DNA of 64,000 nucleotides, taken from NCBI GenBank assembly GCA_002221725.1, contig NJFT01000149.1:39366-103365 (forward strand), read 5' to 3'. Positions 21,650 to 32,728 of the stretch are shown piece by piece; the stretch's first letter is position 1, and each line of letters opens with the position of its first letter. This DNA is from Scedosporium boydii (lineage: Eukaryota > Ascomycota > Sordariomycetes > Microascales > Microascaceae). Under the pieces are notes generated by a model that saw nothing but the letters and a program-made list of their open reading frames with translations, was not told where the DNA came from and searched no databases. Both the position numbers and the translations under genes were made by a program.

Positions 21650-22508
21650 TTATCAAATTATGTTCACAGTAGGTAGCCCGACGGATGATCTCTCTCGATT
21701 CTTGCTGGCAAAAAAGAAATACCAGGTAGGAGGAGAAAGCCCAACTCAGAGCAGGTCCGTCAGACCAAAATTGCTAATGCAAAGACGCTAGATAATGATT
21801 GATCCTCTCTGACGAAACAGTCGCCCAGGAGGGCAAAAGGAGGATCGTGACAATAATCCTATTAAATTTGTAGACCCAAACACCCAATCGTGCAATTCAG
21901 AACCAACAGAGATCTCTTCTTCTTCAAATCTCAGCTAATCTACCTCCTCCCAGCGTAGCTCCACGGATCTTGGGCTTGCTCTTAAAGACAAGTGTTTTAA
22001 GTATCTATGAGAGGGCAATATTTACACTATATTATAATATTCTACTTTATATAAGCCGCTTGCCCCAACGGGTAAACTTTCCCCCGATTCTTCGCTTTTG
22101 TGTTGGGACGACCATGGAAAGATCGCCGCCGCCTTGCCGACTGAACTCCACCTGTTATCCATAAGCTTGTCGATGTCACTGTGGTTATCTACGAGTGCCA
22201 AATGTTTCCCGAGGCGTCCAATCTTTGGTAGTTACTGGACGTAACCAAACTAAAATTTCAAAGAACCTTGGAGAAAGGGGGAGAAAAGGGAAGAAAGGGG
22301 GAAAACAAAAAAGACGAATATAGTGGAATAGTGCAGACAGCAAGACTCGCGAGTATCTTGCCCCTCAACCCCACTTATGCCCAACCACCACGTCTAGATG
22401 GACTAACTCAGAGGTCATGGGCCTCCCCTCAAATTACAGAACATTCCAGTCGAGAATTGCTCCGCAATCTGTAGCGACCCGTCTCCATTATACCACCCGT
22501 CGATAACA
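21650..22508. other. Intergenic
   Basis: No gene is visible. The stretch includes an A/G-rich run near 22,268-22,320. Confidence 0.4.
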
Positions 22509-23003
22509 ATGCATCCGATGCCGGCCCATGTTCAGGTCGGGGTCGGGGTTTTCGTCCTGGAGGGCAACGTCCAGGAGAATCCCCGTTTTCTCATGGCAAA
22601 GCGTAAGAACAGCCACGGCGCCGGCACGTACTCCATTCTCGGTGGCCACCTCGAGTTTGGCGAAGATCTAGAGACCTGCGCGGCGCGCGAGGTGCTGGAG
22701 GAAAGTGGCCTCCGGGTCGCCAACATGCGCTTCCTAACGGCCATCAACAGCTACATGCCTGCCGACAACAAGCATTACATTACCATATTCATGGCCTGTG
22801 TCCGTGAATCTGCGGAGGCCAAACCAGAAGTTTTGGAGCCTGATAAGCAAGAGGCCTGGGAGTGGGTTAGCTGGCAGGATCTTCTTTGCTGGTCTGGGAA
22901 AGAATCAGAAGTTGGAAACAGCGACACGGGAACAAGGAGACTCTTTCAGCCTTTGCTAGATCTCCTCCAGCAGCGCCCGGGCGTGATTCCTACTGTTGTT
23001 TGA
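22509..23003 (+). CDS. NUDIX hydrolase
   Basis: A single-exon gene of 164 residues from an ATG at 22509. The complete Nudix box is present as GGHLEFGEDLETCAAREVLE followed by ESGL, with the Gly, Glu and Arg-Glu-x-x-Glu-Glu positions that bind metal and hydrolyse nucleoside-diphosphate-linked substrates. The sequence before it (VQVGVGVFVLEG, FLMAKRKNSHGAGTYSI) and after it (KHYITIFMACV, EAWEWVSWQDLL) fits the small MutT/NUDT15-like group. The likely role is cytosolic nucleotide clean-up or hydrolysis of a similar pyrophosphate. It follows the regulator gene but no shared motif links it to the cluster. Confidence 0.93.
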   Translation: MHPMPAHVQVGVGVFVLEGNVQENPRFLMAKRKNSHGAGTYSILGGHLEFGEDLETCAAREVLEESGLRVANMRFLTAINSYMPADNKHYITIFMACVRESAEAKPEVLEPDKQEAWEWVSWQDLLCWSGKESEVGNSDTGTRRLFQPLLDLLQQRPGVIPTVV

Positions 23004-23470
23004 AATCGGGCCGTTCCTACCACTCATTACGCATATGGATCGCCACGGCTTTTTCTTATATAGGTTCTCACGCGATCCCTTTAATCGGGAGCTCTCCTTA
23101 ATATAAAGCAACATACAGTCTCGAAGATGGACTTGGTGATGTTTGATAACATTCTCCCCTATCCCGCTTAGAACTAGAACGAACGAAAAGAGAAATGTAA
23201 GCTGATCACCATGACACGAAGAGCACTAGGAATGCATGCAAAAGCATGGCGGTTTCAAAGGAAAGAGAAGAAAAAATCAATTAAGTTACCTTTCATTTGC
23301 CCACTCACTAGACCTGTTTCAAGGAGAATTGTACTTGGTGGATTTGGCACCCAAAAGCTCCAAGCCTACTCACTTGTTGAAGAAAGACCTGGGGATTCCT
23401 GACCAGCCATTTCTCATTCTTGATCTTCAACTCCCGCCGCTCCAAGGCCTGCTCCTTCTGGGTGCTGCAG
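23004..23470. other. Intergenic
   Basis: Convergent 3' flank between the NUDIX gene and the coiled-coil gene; nothing recognised. Confidence 0.35.
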
Positions 23471-23958
23471 TCACTCCTCGTAATCAAGAATCGGAGCATC
23501 CACAGGCTCGAAAGCGCCATTTGTGGGAAGCTCGATGATGTCTTTGTCGCTTGTGGTGAATTCAGAAAAATTCTGCTGGATGCTCGTGACGCCTGAATCG
23601 ATTTCCTTGTTCTTTGCGTGGATGTAGCGTTTCAGCCCCCCTGTTCCTTCTCCAGGGTCTCGATTCTCTCGCTCTGTCTTTGGTTGATGGCCGTGAGCTC
23701 GCCCACTTCGAGCTCCAAAGCCTGGACTCGGCTCTGAAGATTTCCAACTACCTTCATGCCGTGGCCGTACGCTCTTCCGATTTCAGTGAGCAGCTGGACC
23801 TGCTTTTTGTCTCGTCTGACCTCGCGGAGAAGTGCTTGGATTGGTCGGAGATATCCTCTTCTAAAGGCCTTTCTCGCTTTCCGGTCAATGGTGGACGTGT
23901 TGGTGCTGGAGGTCGATGTATCCGCCATGGGATTCGAATTCATAGAGGGAGCTGGCAT
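23471..23958 (-). pseudogene. Small coiled-coil protein of unknown function, frameshifted at a C6 run
   Basis: From the ATG at 23958 the frame gives a Ser/Thr-rich N-terminus, a basic stretch (DRKARKAFRRGYLRPIQALL) and a heptad-like coiled coil (LQSRVQALELEVGELTAINQ). It stops at 23632 straight after a run of six C on the plus strand (23636-23641). One extra base in that run would carry the frame on through KRYIHAKNKEIDSG to a stop at 23471, adding ~54 residues of normal-looking sequence. This is either a real single-base deletion or a homopolymer error. No family is recognised; similar short coiled-coil proteins of unknown role are common in filamentous fungi. Confidence 0.55.
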
Positions 23959-24887
23959 GTTTGCTACGTCGAGTTGGCGTAGGACTTCGTTGACCGAGGT
24001 AGGATGTGGGAGTTGTTTACACCCAAGCAGAGATGATGCGTTATACAGTGATAATGGAGAGAAGGAGAAGATGAAAATAGGAGTGAGCCAGGTAAAGAGG
24101 GAGGTTCGAGGTGATCAGGACCAGAAGATGTAAAACTAAATAAGTAACTACTACCTATTCCTCTGTGTCTACGAACAAGGTAGGTGCGATTCACGCTTCT
24201 CACCTCTAGGAAAGTTTGTGAAATCATGAGTCTCTCATGGGGCCACCAACACTTTAGGAAGGTATTATCTGTTAATCTCGTACTAAGTATCTAGGATTCC
24301 TAAATGTTATCGCCATTCAAGGCAAACTAGTAGGGGCCGTAGCACAAAATCAGGTCTCGAACCAAAAAAACAAGTTCTCGCAAGAGAGAGGGCAGACGCG
24401 TCAAAGATTTGACGGATCTCGCGCACTTCTGGTTGGTCAATAATAAAACCTCCTCCTGTTACCCGTTGCAGCGAGGAAACGCGGGAGACCGTGGTCTCCT
24501 GCATAAATACGTCCCTGTTAACGCAAATTTCTAGACGAAGGCATTCGCCTCCCCACCATTAATCCAAGCAAGAAGACGCACTGACGCGGCTCTCGAGGCC
24601 TTGAGTAATATCACTGTTGATGATGGTACGAACATGAAGTGGACGGGCTCCATCTTTGCCGGTGAGGAGCCTGTCGATCTTGGTGACGCTGAGGAATGTA
24701 AGGACGAAGGTCACACGTATAATAATCATCGCTGACACGTTAGCAAAGATTCTGTATAACGCCATCATCAGCTTCAACCCGAACTACTCGGCGCCAGAAG
24801 CCCCAGAAGAACCGTGGATTAATGCTGGGTTAGACGGCCCTCAAAGCCCATCTCACCGACAGAATGAATAGAATTAGCTGTGCCGTC
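23959..24887. other. Intergenic, possibly with gene remnants
   Basis: No complete gene. A stretch around 24,590-24,750 has protein-like runs (for example NITVDDGTNMKWTGSIFAGE) but no frame continues far, so a decayed gene is possible. Confidence 0.3.
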
Positions 24888-25298
24888 ATGACTACCGGTG
24901 ATCAACCTGACATATTTGTGAGTCAAGTCGCTTTCCTCTTCCTTTGCTGCTCCCCATAGAATGGTCTGAACCACCTTCATCGGCTTGGAGGCAGCTGTGG
25001 TGCTCCTAACAATAAATGCCACCGGACAACATGCGAGGCCACGACGGGAACGTACGTTTGCAGCGTGAGTCATATTCATACTTTCTATCCTTTGTTTAAT
25101 CATGCGTTCATGATGGCACCTCGATCCCGTGCAGTCTATTGGGATCCCGGCTCTGGGATATCAGGAACCAGTGCTGACCCCGCACCGGCGCCGCCTCCGG
25201 GCCACTACTACGCTGTTTATACGGACCACGGCGTTTGGGCTGAAGATGCTAACCCTGACACGGGGTTTTGGGGAAATGGAGAATTGGTTGCTGTATGA
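24888..25298 (+). CDS. Possible small cysteine-containing protein, splicing uncertain
   Basis: Two short exons can be read with good splice sites: 24888-24917 and 24960-25064. Together they give NGLNHLHRLGGSCGAPNNK followed by CHRTTCEATTGTYVCS, with four cysteines spaced as in small secreted fungal proteins. A third segment ending at 25298 (PPPGHYYAVYTDHGVWAEDA then a Gly/Trp-rich tail) may be the C-terminus, but its phase does not join cleanly to the second exon and the signal peptide is not found. It may be a real small gene with an unresolved 5' end, or a remnant. The second transposon lies just downstream. Confidence 0.25.
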
Positions 25299-25359
25299 AC
25301 AAATGTAAACAACTCTCCGGTCATTCGTAAAGCTCAATCAATGAGTTTCATACCCACTA

Positions 25360-25394
25360 AGTTCGAGTACCCCCTTTCCGGCACCCCAAAATCC
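25360..25394 (+). repeat. Left inverted repeat of element 2 (shortened)
   Basis: The left end is a 35-bp version of the 53-bp right end. It lacks one 17-18-bp internal sub-repeat of the CCCACATTCCGGCACC type and differs by one further C/T change near the tip. Confidence 0.8.
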
Positions 25395-27146
25395 ACACCA
25401 CCATTTCATACCCTCATTACCCACATATTCATTTTTCAACCATTTCAAATCAAATTATCACCAGACTTCATATCTAACTTCTTATTACTATAGGCAAGCG
25501 TTATACTGAAGAAGACCTTCAAGAAGCCCTTGACGACATTGCAAATGGCACCCCAACTAGCAAGGCATCTCGCAAATGGGGAATTCCAAGATCTACACTT
25601 TTTGATAGACTTCATAGCCAACAGTCAAGAAAAGAGGCTTTTACCAGCTTCCAGAGACTTAGCCCAACTCAGGAAAGCCTCCTCACTTCATAGATTCTTA
25701 CCCAGGCCACTCTAGGACTTCCTCTAACCTACTTCTAAGTCAAGCAATTTACAGAGAGGATCCTACAAGCCCAAGGAGACACCCAGCCCCTTAGAAAGAA
25801 GTAGATATAGTTATTTCTTAAAAGGAATCTATTAATTAAGGTCTAGAAAAGCAAGTCTACTAATTCTAGATATATTAATAAAGCTATAGTTAAAGTAATC
25901 TACTACTAGTTCCACTACCTCCAGCTCCTAACTATTTAGAAGATCAAATTAATTAATTAGTATAATATAAATAAGATAGGTATCCTAGAAGGTAAAGGGA
26001 CTAATAGCTTTATATTTAAAAGTACCTAGAAGTATATAATTTATAAGAAATAGCTAAGATCTTAGACTTAGACTTTCTTTATTAAATATATTTTAGCTCT
26101 TAGCTATTCTCTTCCTCCTCTAGTTATTTTTAAAGGAAAGTTAGTCTAGTAGTAATAGTTTTTACTTAATTTAATATTATAATAAAGACTAATAGTTTAT
26201 AGTAACTAATAATAGATAGATTACTAATATTATAATAATTAAATAGTTTATAAAAATCTTATTTTATTTATATAGCTAGTAAACTTAAATAAATATTATC
26301 TCTTAATTATAGATAGTTATAGAAGCTATATAACTATAGATTTTATATATATATACTTTTAATATTAAATTTACCTTCTTTTTTTATTTTTATATATTTT
26401 ATATATCTTATAATTATTAGATCTATCTATTTTTAATCTACTAAAAATAGCTTACTAAAAAAAGCTTAAATTCTTATTATAAATAGTTAATTCTTTAATA
26501 ATAAGGAAATAAAACTTTCTCTTCTATTATAAGAAAGCTTATATAGCTACCTTAATAGAGAAAAATATTAAAAGTAAATAGAAAGCTATTAATCTTTAGC
26601 CTATAAGTATAGCTAAGCCTCTTTTTAGCTAGAACTTAGTTATCTAGCTAAGATAAGTCCTCTATAATAAAACTATAACTCCTTAAGAGACTTATAAAAC
26701 TATTTTAAACTTAAATTAAGTATTAGATATATTTATAATTATTTAGTTAACTCTAAGAAAAGTAAAAGAGTTATAAAATCAATTATATTAATTTAATACT
26801 ATTAATTAATATACTACTATATAGTAGCTTCTTTTTTAAAAAGTTTAGAAAGCCTTTAAGGAGAATATATTTAAGCTAGCTACTACTTAGTAGAAGATTA
26901 AGGTATTAGAATAGTAGTTTAAAGTTATAAGGCCTATTAAAAGGAAGAAGGTTAAATTAAGTCCAAACTCGAAGTTTGTAGATATTAAATACATCCAAAA
27001 AGCTTAAATAAAAGTGGAAGGAAGAAATAATAATGTCGACGGATCTAGTAATGCTGAAAATACTAGTGATACAGCTTCTTGTATTATAGTGACTTGAAAG
27101 TGGGCTAGAATATGTGTTTTTAGTATGAGGGTTGGATTGGGGATGT

Positions 27147-27199
27147 GGATATTTGGGGTGCCGGAATGTGGGGGGTGCCGGAAAGGGGATACTCGAACT
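27147..27199 (-). repeat. Right inverted repeat of element 2 (full, 53 bp)
   Basis: It contains two sub-repeats (CCCCTTTCCGGCA and CCCCCCACATTCCGGCA). The length equals that of element 1's repeat, so the shorter left end is probably the altered one. Confidence 0.8.
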
Positions 27200-27201
27200 T
27201 A

Positions 27202-28911
27202 ATTGATCGCTCTCCATCTGCCAGCGCGAGTGCATAGAACGTCTTGACCATAAGCCCCGCTTAGCGTACTCGGGACTTCCGTAATATCTTCTCATCAGTT
27301 ATGAAGTTATAATCCAGACCTGGCTATCCAACGACCTAAACCATCCAGTTGCATCAACGCCCAGCCCATCCGCACCTTTATTTTCTCTATTCTAAGGCGA
27401 GTCCTGTGATGAAAAGTATCTTTATCAGTCCTCTTTGCTGATCGACGTCTTTCCTAGCCCAATTTAACTGGAATATAATACCTCCTAACCCAACCCAAAG
27501 GAATAGGAAGGGTTCGTAGATGCGGGCCACTTCTTGCCAAACCCGACTCAATCCCGCTATTCCTGGAATTTAACATGTATGTCCCACCCACGTGGACCGA
27601 AATAGTAGGCTCTCACATTATTATTCGCCCTGAAACCATCAGGCCAGGTCCTGTGAGTTGCAGCGAACTTCCCTTTCGGGATACCCTCATCATCCTAGAA
27701 GACAACACTTTCTTCCCAGATTCTACATTACGGCACACCATGCGGCACGCAAACTCGTACCTTGTGTGACTGACGGCTGTCGGTCCTCTAAACAATCCGA
27801 TGTGAAGATTATAACCTTAACATGTCTAAGTCTACCGAGAGACACCCATGCAGTAGGCCTGAATGGCATTTGAACAGCGGTAAATACGATGGCTGTTTTT
27901 TCTTTCTTTTTCTTTCTTTTTCTCTAGCGCTGCAATCTCGTGGGAATAACACATAACAAACGAAGGAATCAAACGGAACAGTCCGCGTCCAGATGTCGAT
28001 CATAGTCAACATGCAACTAGGGCCATTCCCAATTCTCGGATCCATGTATCCGCAGTCCGCATCACATGTGTCTGAGCGCATCGAGGCTTCCAATGGGATC
28101 AAAGCACAACTGCTGGTAAATCGGCACATCTTTTCATAATCTAGAACTGCCGTCTCGACCTACTAACCGAGGTTACGGGGAGCGGCCCTAAGAATTGCCT
28201 TTTTTTTATTTGAAAAAAGAAACCTACCTCGGAAGGCAGGCGTAGGGATGGACGTAGACCCTCTGCCAGCTAGCCTGAATGATGGTGAAGGAGAATTGAG
28301 GATGGTGAAATGCCTTGACCGTTTGAATGCTGCCTTGCATGAAACGGCAATTAGAATTGTCTCCAACCGCATGCCTGGTTATGTGACTCCGCTGCGGCTG
28401 CGAGAGAGTCTTAAACAGTCGAACAGTTTATTCTCGTTAATCTATCGACGTAGGTTAGTCAAGTCGATGTTGAGTATTATTCTTTTTCTTTGTCTTTTCC
28501 GGTCGGAGTATGAAAGATGAAAGCCGATCCATCTGGAAGATTTTGTCCCCCCCCCCCCGGAAAACAAACAAGAGCTATCTATCTACCAGCCACCCGGACA
28601 GCAAATTGATGGCTCTTGCATCAACCGCTAGTTAGCCTGCCACTGACTTCAGTGGGGACGAGTTTCCTGGAGAAATCTCTCTGCCGATTTCTCCTCACCG
28701 ACACATTAGGTCTAAGCTGTTGAAGATGCGGGGGTAGCATCGCCTACGGTAGACATTCAAATTTGGGATTGACGAAATGACTATGGAGCTTAGCACCTAG
28801 CCATCCTCGGGAAGCTGTCCCAAAGCGGACAATTATAAACGATGAAGGTTCCGCTGAAACTATCATCGCAGTCGGCCTGTCCAGCTCCCGTCGCATACAG
28901 ACTCTGTAAAC
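27202..28911. other. Long intergenic region
   Basis: No gene is supported over 1.7 kb. It contains a TTTCTTTC-type microsatellite (about 27,896-27,925) and a C10 run (about 28,549-28,558). A 90-codon frame at 28248 has no recognisable domain. Confidence 0.4.
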
Positions 28912-30635
28912 ATGGCCCTCGCAGCATCTTGCGTACCGGAAACCTTCGCCCCCACCCTCTTTGGGGGTCTTGTTCTCTCTCTCTCAGCCTCTATTGTCGA
29001 CCTTTCCACCGTCGCTCAGAGTGCATCGACGCAACCTTCACCCAGTTCCGAAGACGTCTCCTTTTGCAATGTGACGGTGACCTACACGCATCCCGGCCAG
29101 AACGACAGCATCATCGTGGAAACTTGGCTTCCAGTTGATAATTGGAACGAGCGCTTCCTTGCCGTTGGCGGCGGTGGTTGGAATGCTGGAAGGACTGCTT
29201 CGACCTCTGCGGCCATGGCTGCTGCCGTAGCCGACGGGTACGCAACCGTCACCACCGATGCTGGTCTGGGCACGTACAGCGATCCAAGTCCATGGGTTAA
29301 CCCCAGCCCTGGGAACGTCAATATGCAATATCTCCAGAATTTTGCTACCTCAAGCTTGAACGACGAGGTAGAGCTAGATTCCTTGACGCATACCGATTGT
29401 CATGAACTAACTAGTGCATTTCTTTTTCTCTTTCAGGCAATCATTGGAAAATCCCTTGTTCGTAGCTTTTATGGCAGCGACCCAGCCTACTCCTACTGGA
29501 GCGGCTGCTCCACTGGGGGTCGCCAGGGTCTGACTATTGCTCAGAGGTATCCCGACCTATACGATGGTATCGTGTCTGGGGCACCAGTCATCTACTGGAC
29601 CAGAATGGGCATGGCCAACACTTGGCCGCAGCAATTCATGAACATGCACGGATACTATCCCTACGGATGCGAACTAAAAGCCATTGCTGCTGCGGCTGTC
29701 GAAGCTTGCGACGGCCTCGATGGCGTGGTGGACGGACTTATTTCTGACCCTGATGCTTGCTTAGATAGCTTCAACCCCCAAGAACTGATTGGTACTACGA
29801 TCAGTAACTGCTCACAAACAGGAGGGGAAATCACGATTAGCGAAAGTGCGGCGAAGGTAGCTAGCGCCTTCTGGGATGGGCCGAGGACGGTGAAGGGGGA
29901 TCGGGTGTGGTACGGCCCGAGCATTGGAGCGGACCTCACGCTCCTTGCTGCCACAAACTGCAGCACCGGCGTTTGCGTAGCTACCGAGAACCTTGGGTGG
30001 CCCCTTTTCAGATACTTCGTGGCCAAGGATGCTAGCTGGGTTTCCGATAACCTCTCGCATGAAGCGTGGGCCGACATGGGGCACTCAGCTTTCCAGCAGT
30101 GGCAGTCGATCATGGACTTCGATGACCCAGATATTTCCCGACTTCAGAGAGCCGGAGGGAAACTTCTGACCTACCATGGCTTGGTGAGTGCTCCCTCATT
30201 TCTCGATATACCTTGCTAAAGTTCATTTGCTGACGTCCGAAGGCGGATCCCATGATTCCCGCAAAGGGGACGGAGCATTATTATGAACTCGTCGCGCGCG
30301 AATTTCCCGATGTTCACGACTTTTACCGGCACTTCCCCGTTCCTGGACTAGGACATTGCAGAGGCGGTGCTGGCGGCCCACCGCTAGGCCTGCTAACGCA
30401 AATGCGAGCATGGGTAGAAGAAGGCACAGCGCCTGACCAGGCGAAGATGAACTTTACCCACCCGGATGGCACGACGCAAACTCGTATCCTGTGCCCCTAT
30501 CCTCAGAAGGCATTCTACAATGGCAGGTGTGGAAATGCGGCGAAACTCAACTGCTGGTCTTGCGTCAATAGGAATGCGCCAGCAAGGACTAGTTCGTCGA
30601 CTTCAAGGAATCAATGGTCCTTTGGAGGAAGTTGA
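28912..30635 (+). CDS. Tannase/feruloyl esterase family hydrolase
   Basis: Three exons, 28912-29367, 29437-30183 and 30243-30635, join in phase 0 to give 531 residues. The nucleophile elbow GCSTGGRQG carries the catalytic Ser next to the paired Cys characteristic of the family, and the C-terminal GLGHCRGG supplies His and its disulphide Cys. GGGGWNAGRT and YPDLYDGIVSGAP are also typical. Family enzymes are secreted and cleave gallate or ferulate esters of plant polyphenols and cell walls. The N-terminus starts CVPETFAPTLFGG, as mature family members do, and only MALAAS precedes it, so a signal peptide is not convincing; a missed upstream exon is possible. Confidence 0.92.
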
Positions 30636-31225
30636 TTTCTCTTAGTGGAGGTAGGGGTGGGTTGCTCCTGTCCGGAGGCAAGTTGTAAATATTGAGAGTG
30701 GAACTTGGCAGACATGATTTAATGACATGAAATGCATTGTTGATATGAGCTATATGCGCGTATGTGCGTATGTGCGTATAAGTGGGAGAGGTTCCCCGGT
30801 CGCCGATGTAGCCCTAGTTTCCAGGCCTGATACTCGCATCAGTTGAACTGATTCTAGGCATACACACTTAACAGGGGTGGTTATCGTCGAAATAGAGGCC
30901 AGGCTCTGTTTAAAGCGAACATGCCATTAAGCCCCCAATTGTAGAGAAATGAGAATAAATCAACAATCTCCGGCCGGCTGAGGGCGGCGGCGTGCAAGTC
31001 TCGAGTAGCCTCAGTGATAAAAAGCGAAGCAGGGTAGGCTTCCAATTAGGGTTCGATATCTCTGAATCTCTCTAACCCTAAGTACCGAGTGGAACACTGC
31101 TGTGAATGTGCACATTAACGGCCTTGTCCATTAATATTATGTACAGCTCTGTCACCTCTGCTTGAACTCTACGCGTCAATAATTAATAAGATCCTGCATT
31201 ACAACCCTATCTTGGTTCCCAAGCC

Positions 31226-32728
31226 TCACTCTACCCACTGATAGACCGTCAGTATCGCAGCGTGGTCCGATGTCCACTCATTATCTTGGTAGTTGGGGTC
31301 AGGCTTCGGCTCTCCAATGACAATACGCCTCGACTCTAGAACCTTGAGTCCCTTGCCCTTGTGATAGATGAAATCAATTCTGTCTTGGGGCTCGGGTAGA
31401 TTTCGCCCGTCGTTCCATGGGAACAAAGGCGACCAGGTAATACCAGGTACCTGGACGGGATCCGGGTGAGCCACGCGGAAAGAGTCGATGAGCCCTTTCT
31501 CCGTCGGCAGCACGGATGTGGGCCACGGCATGTTCCAAACGCCGCAGTTCTTTTCCTTGAGGTCCTCTATCCAATCTAGGTGCGACGGCGCATTAAAGTC
31601 GCCCACGACAAGCAGAGGGATGTCATCTGCCTCTGATAGGTGGCCTTTCTTCTCCAGAGCCGCCATGGTATCTGTGATCTGAGACGTGCGGCCCGACCTC
31701 GCCTCCCGCTCTAGGACGTGCTCGACAGTCATTTTGTCAAAGCAGAAATCGTAGGGTCCATAGGGGTCATAACCTAAATGCAAACTGTAGAAGTTGACCT
31801 GCTGGCTCTCGCCGTCAAGGGCCACCCTCACACCGCCTGATCGGTTGATTACACCGTGCTCCTGGACGATGGGATACTTGCTCAGGATGCTCATGCTATC
31901 GCCACTTGCCCAGGCATACCACCCGAGCGCGTTCGCGAGGCGGCGCACAGTGTTACCGCTTTGATCCTCTTGCAAGCCGACGATATCGGCACCCGAGGTG
32001 GCCAAGAAGCGGACTTGCTTTTCGTGGTAGTGGTTGACACGGGTGCCGCCATGCCACATGTTGAAGGACATGACCTGCAGTTGTTCGAGAAGCTTGGATC
32101 CAACTGGACGGACAGGGATTATAAAATGTGCAACGTCTTTTGAATTGCCACTCGTAGCTTTAATGGTGATTTCGGCATCTGTGTCGTTGAGCCCAGGGGT
32201 GCCGGAAAGGATGCCATCGGCAGTTATGGAGAGCCATTTCGGGATGCGCCCGATTAGTTTAAAGGTGACTGAATCGCCGCCTTTGACGAGGCCGTAGATC
32301 TTCTGGGAATACTTGTCCCCCTGGCGGGCGTTGGAGAGTACGACGTCTGTTGCAATGAACTTGACATCAGCAACCTCGGCAGGCAAGACGACCTCGATGG
32401 GGTCGGCAAGCCATTCGTAGGCATCACGAGCGAGGAAGAAGGCAGTGAAATTTCCAGGCACGAGGGCCGAGGTGGACAAGGCGATGGTGCCCTCGGCTTC
32501 CGGGGCGTATTTCCAGACCAAAGACGGCGCCACGAATTTTTCATCGACCGGGCCGCCCCCGGCACTAGAGTAGAGTCCGACCCAGTTGGTCGGGTTAGGC
32601 TCAGTGGTTATGTACTTGAACGTGAAGAAGCCGGCCTCTCCCTTCACCTCGGCCAAGAGGCCTTGGGCTAAGGATAGGCTAACGTGCAGGGATACGGACG
32701 CCGCTGCCGACAATAAAGACAGCTTCAT
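31226..32728 (-). CDS. Secreted endonuclease/exonuclease/phosphatase-family protein
   Basis: An intronless gene of 500 residues. It starts with a clear signal peptide (MKLSLLSAAASVSLHVSLSLAQG). Residues ~23-220 look like beta-sandwich modules, the second with the Ig-like signature PKWLSITADGILSGTPG. The catalytic fold follows: VMSFNMWHGG, the metal-binding Glu in GLQEDQ, the active-site HLGYDPYG region, VVGDFNAP, DRIDFIYHKG and the terminal SDHAAILTVY. All standard catalytic residues (Asn, Glu, Asp-x-Asn, Asp-His) are present. It probably hydrolyses a phosphodiester or phosphomonoester outside the cell; nuclease and phospholipase-C-like activities are both possible for this fold. Confidence 0.92.
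   Translation of the reverse strand: MKLSLLSAAASVSLHVSLSLAQGLLAEVKGEAGFFTFKYITTEPNPTNWVGLYSSAGGGPVDEKFVAPSLVWKYAPEAEGTIALSTSALVPGNFTAFFLARDAYEWLADPIEVVLPAEVADVKFIATDVVLSNARQGDKYSQKIYGLVKGGDSVTFKLIGRIPKWLSITADGILSGTPGLNDTDAEITIKATSGNSKDVAHFIIPVRPVGSKLLEQLQVMSFNMWHGGTRVNHYHEKQVRFLATSGADIVGLQEDQSGNTVRRLANALGWYAWASGDSMSILSKYPIVQEHGVINRSGGVRVALDGESQQVNFYSLHLGYDPYGPYDFCFDKMTVEHVLEREARSGRTSQITDTMAALEKKGHLSEADDIPLLVVGDFNAPSHLDWIEDLKEKNCGVWNMPWPTSVLPTEKGLIDSFRVAHPDPVQVPGITWSPLFPWNDGRNLPEPQDRIDFIYHKGKGLKVLESRRIVIGEPKPDPNYQDNEWTSDHAAILTVYQWVE

Larger units (their letters stand above)
25360..27199 (+). mobile_element. Pogo/Fot1-like Tc1-mariner element 2, 1,840 bp, RIP-degraded
   Basis: Terminal inverted repeats begin AGTTCGAGTA and are flanked by TA on both sides (25358-25359 and 27200-27201). 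A transposase relic at about 25490-25693 has the same helix-turn-helix as element 1 (YTEEDLQEALDDIA, RKWGIPRSTLFDRLH); its start codon appears changed from ATG to ATA. From ~25,760 to ~26,950 the sequence is almost entirely A/T with dense stop codons, the RIP pattern. It is a different subfamily from element 1, with similar organisation but different ends. It lies between genes and breaks no recognised frame. Confidence 0.9.
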
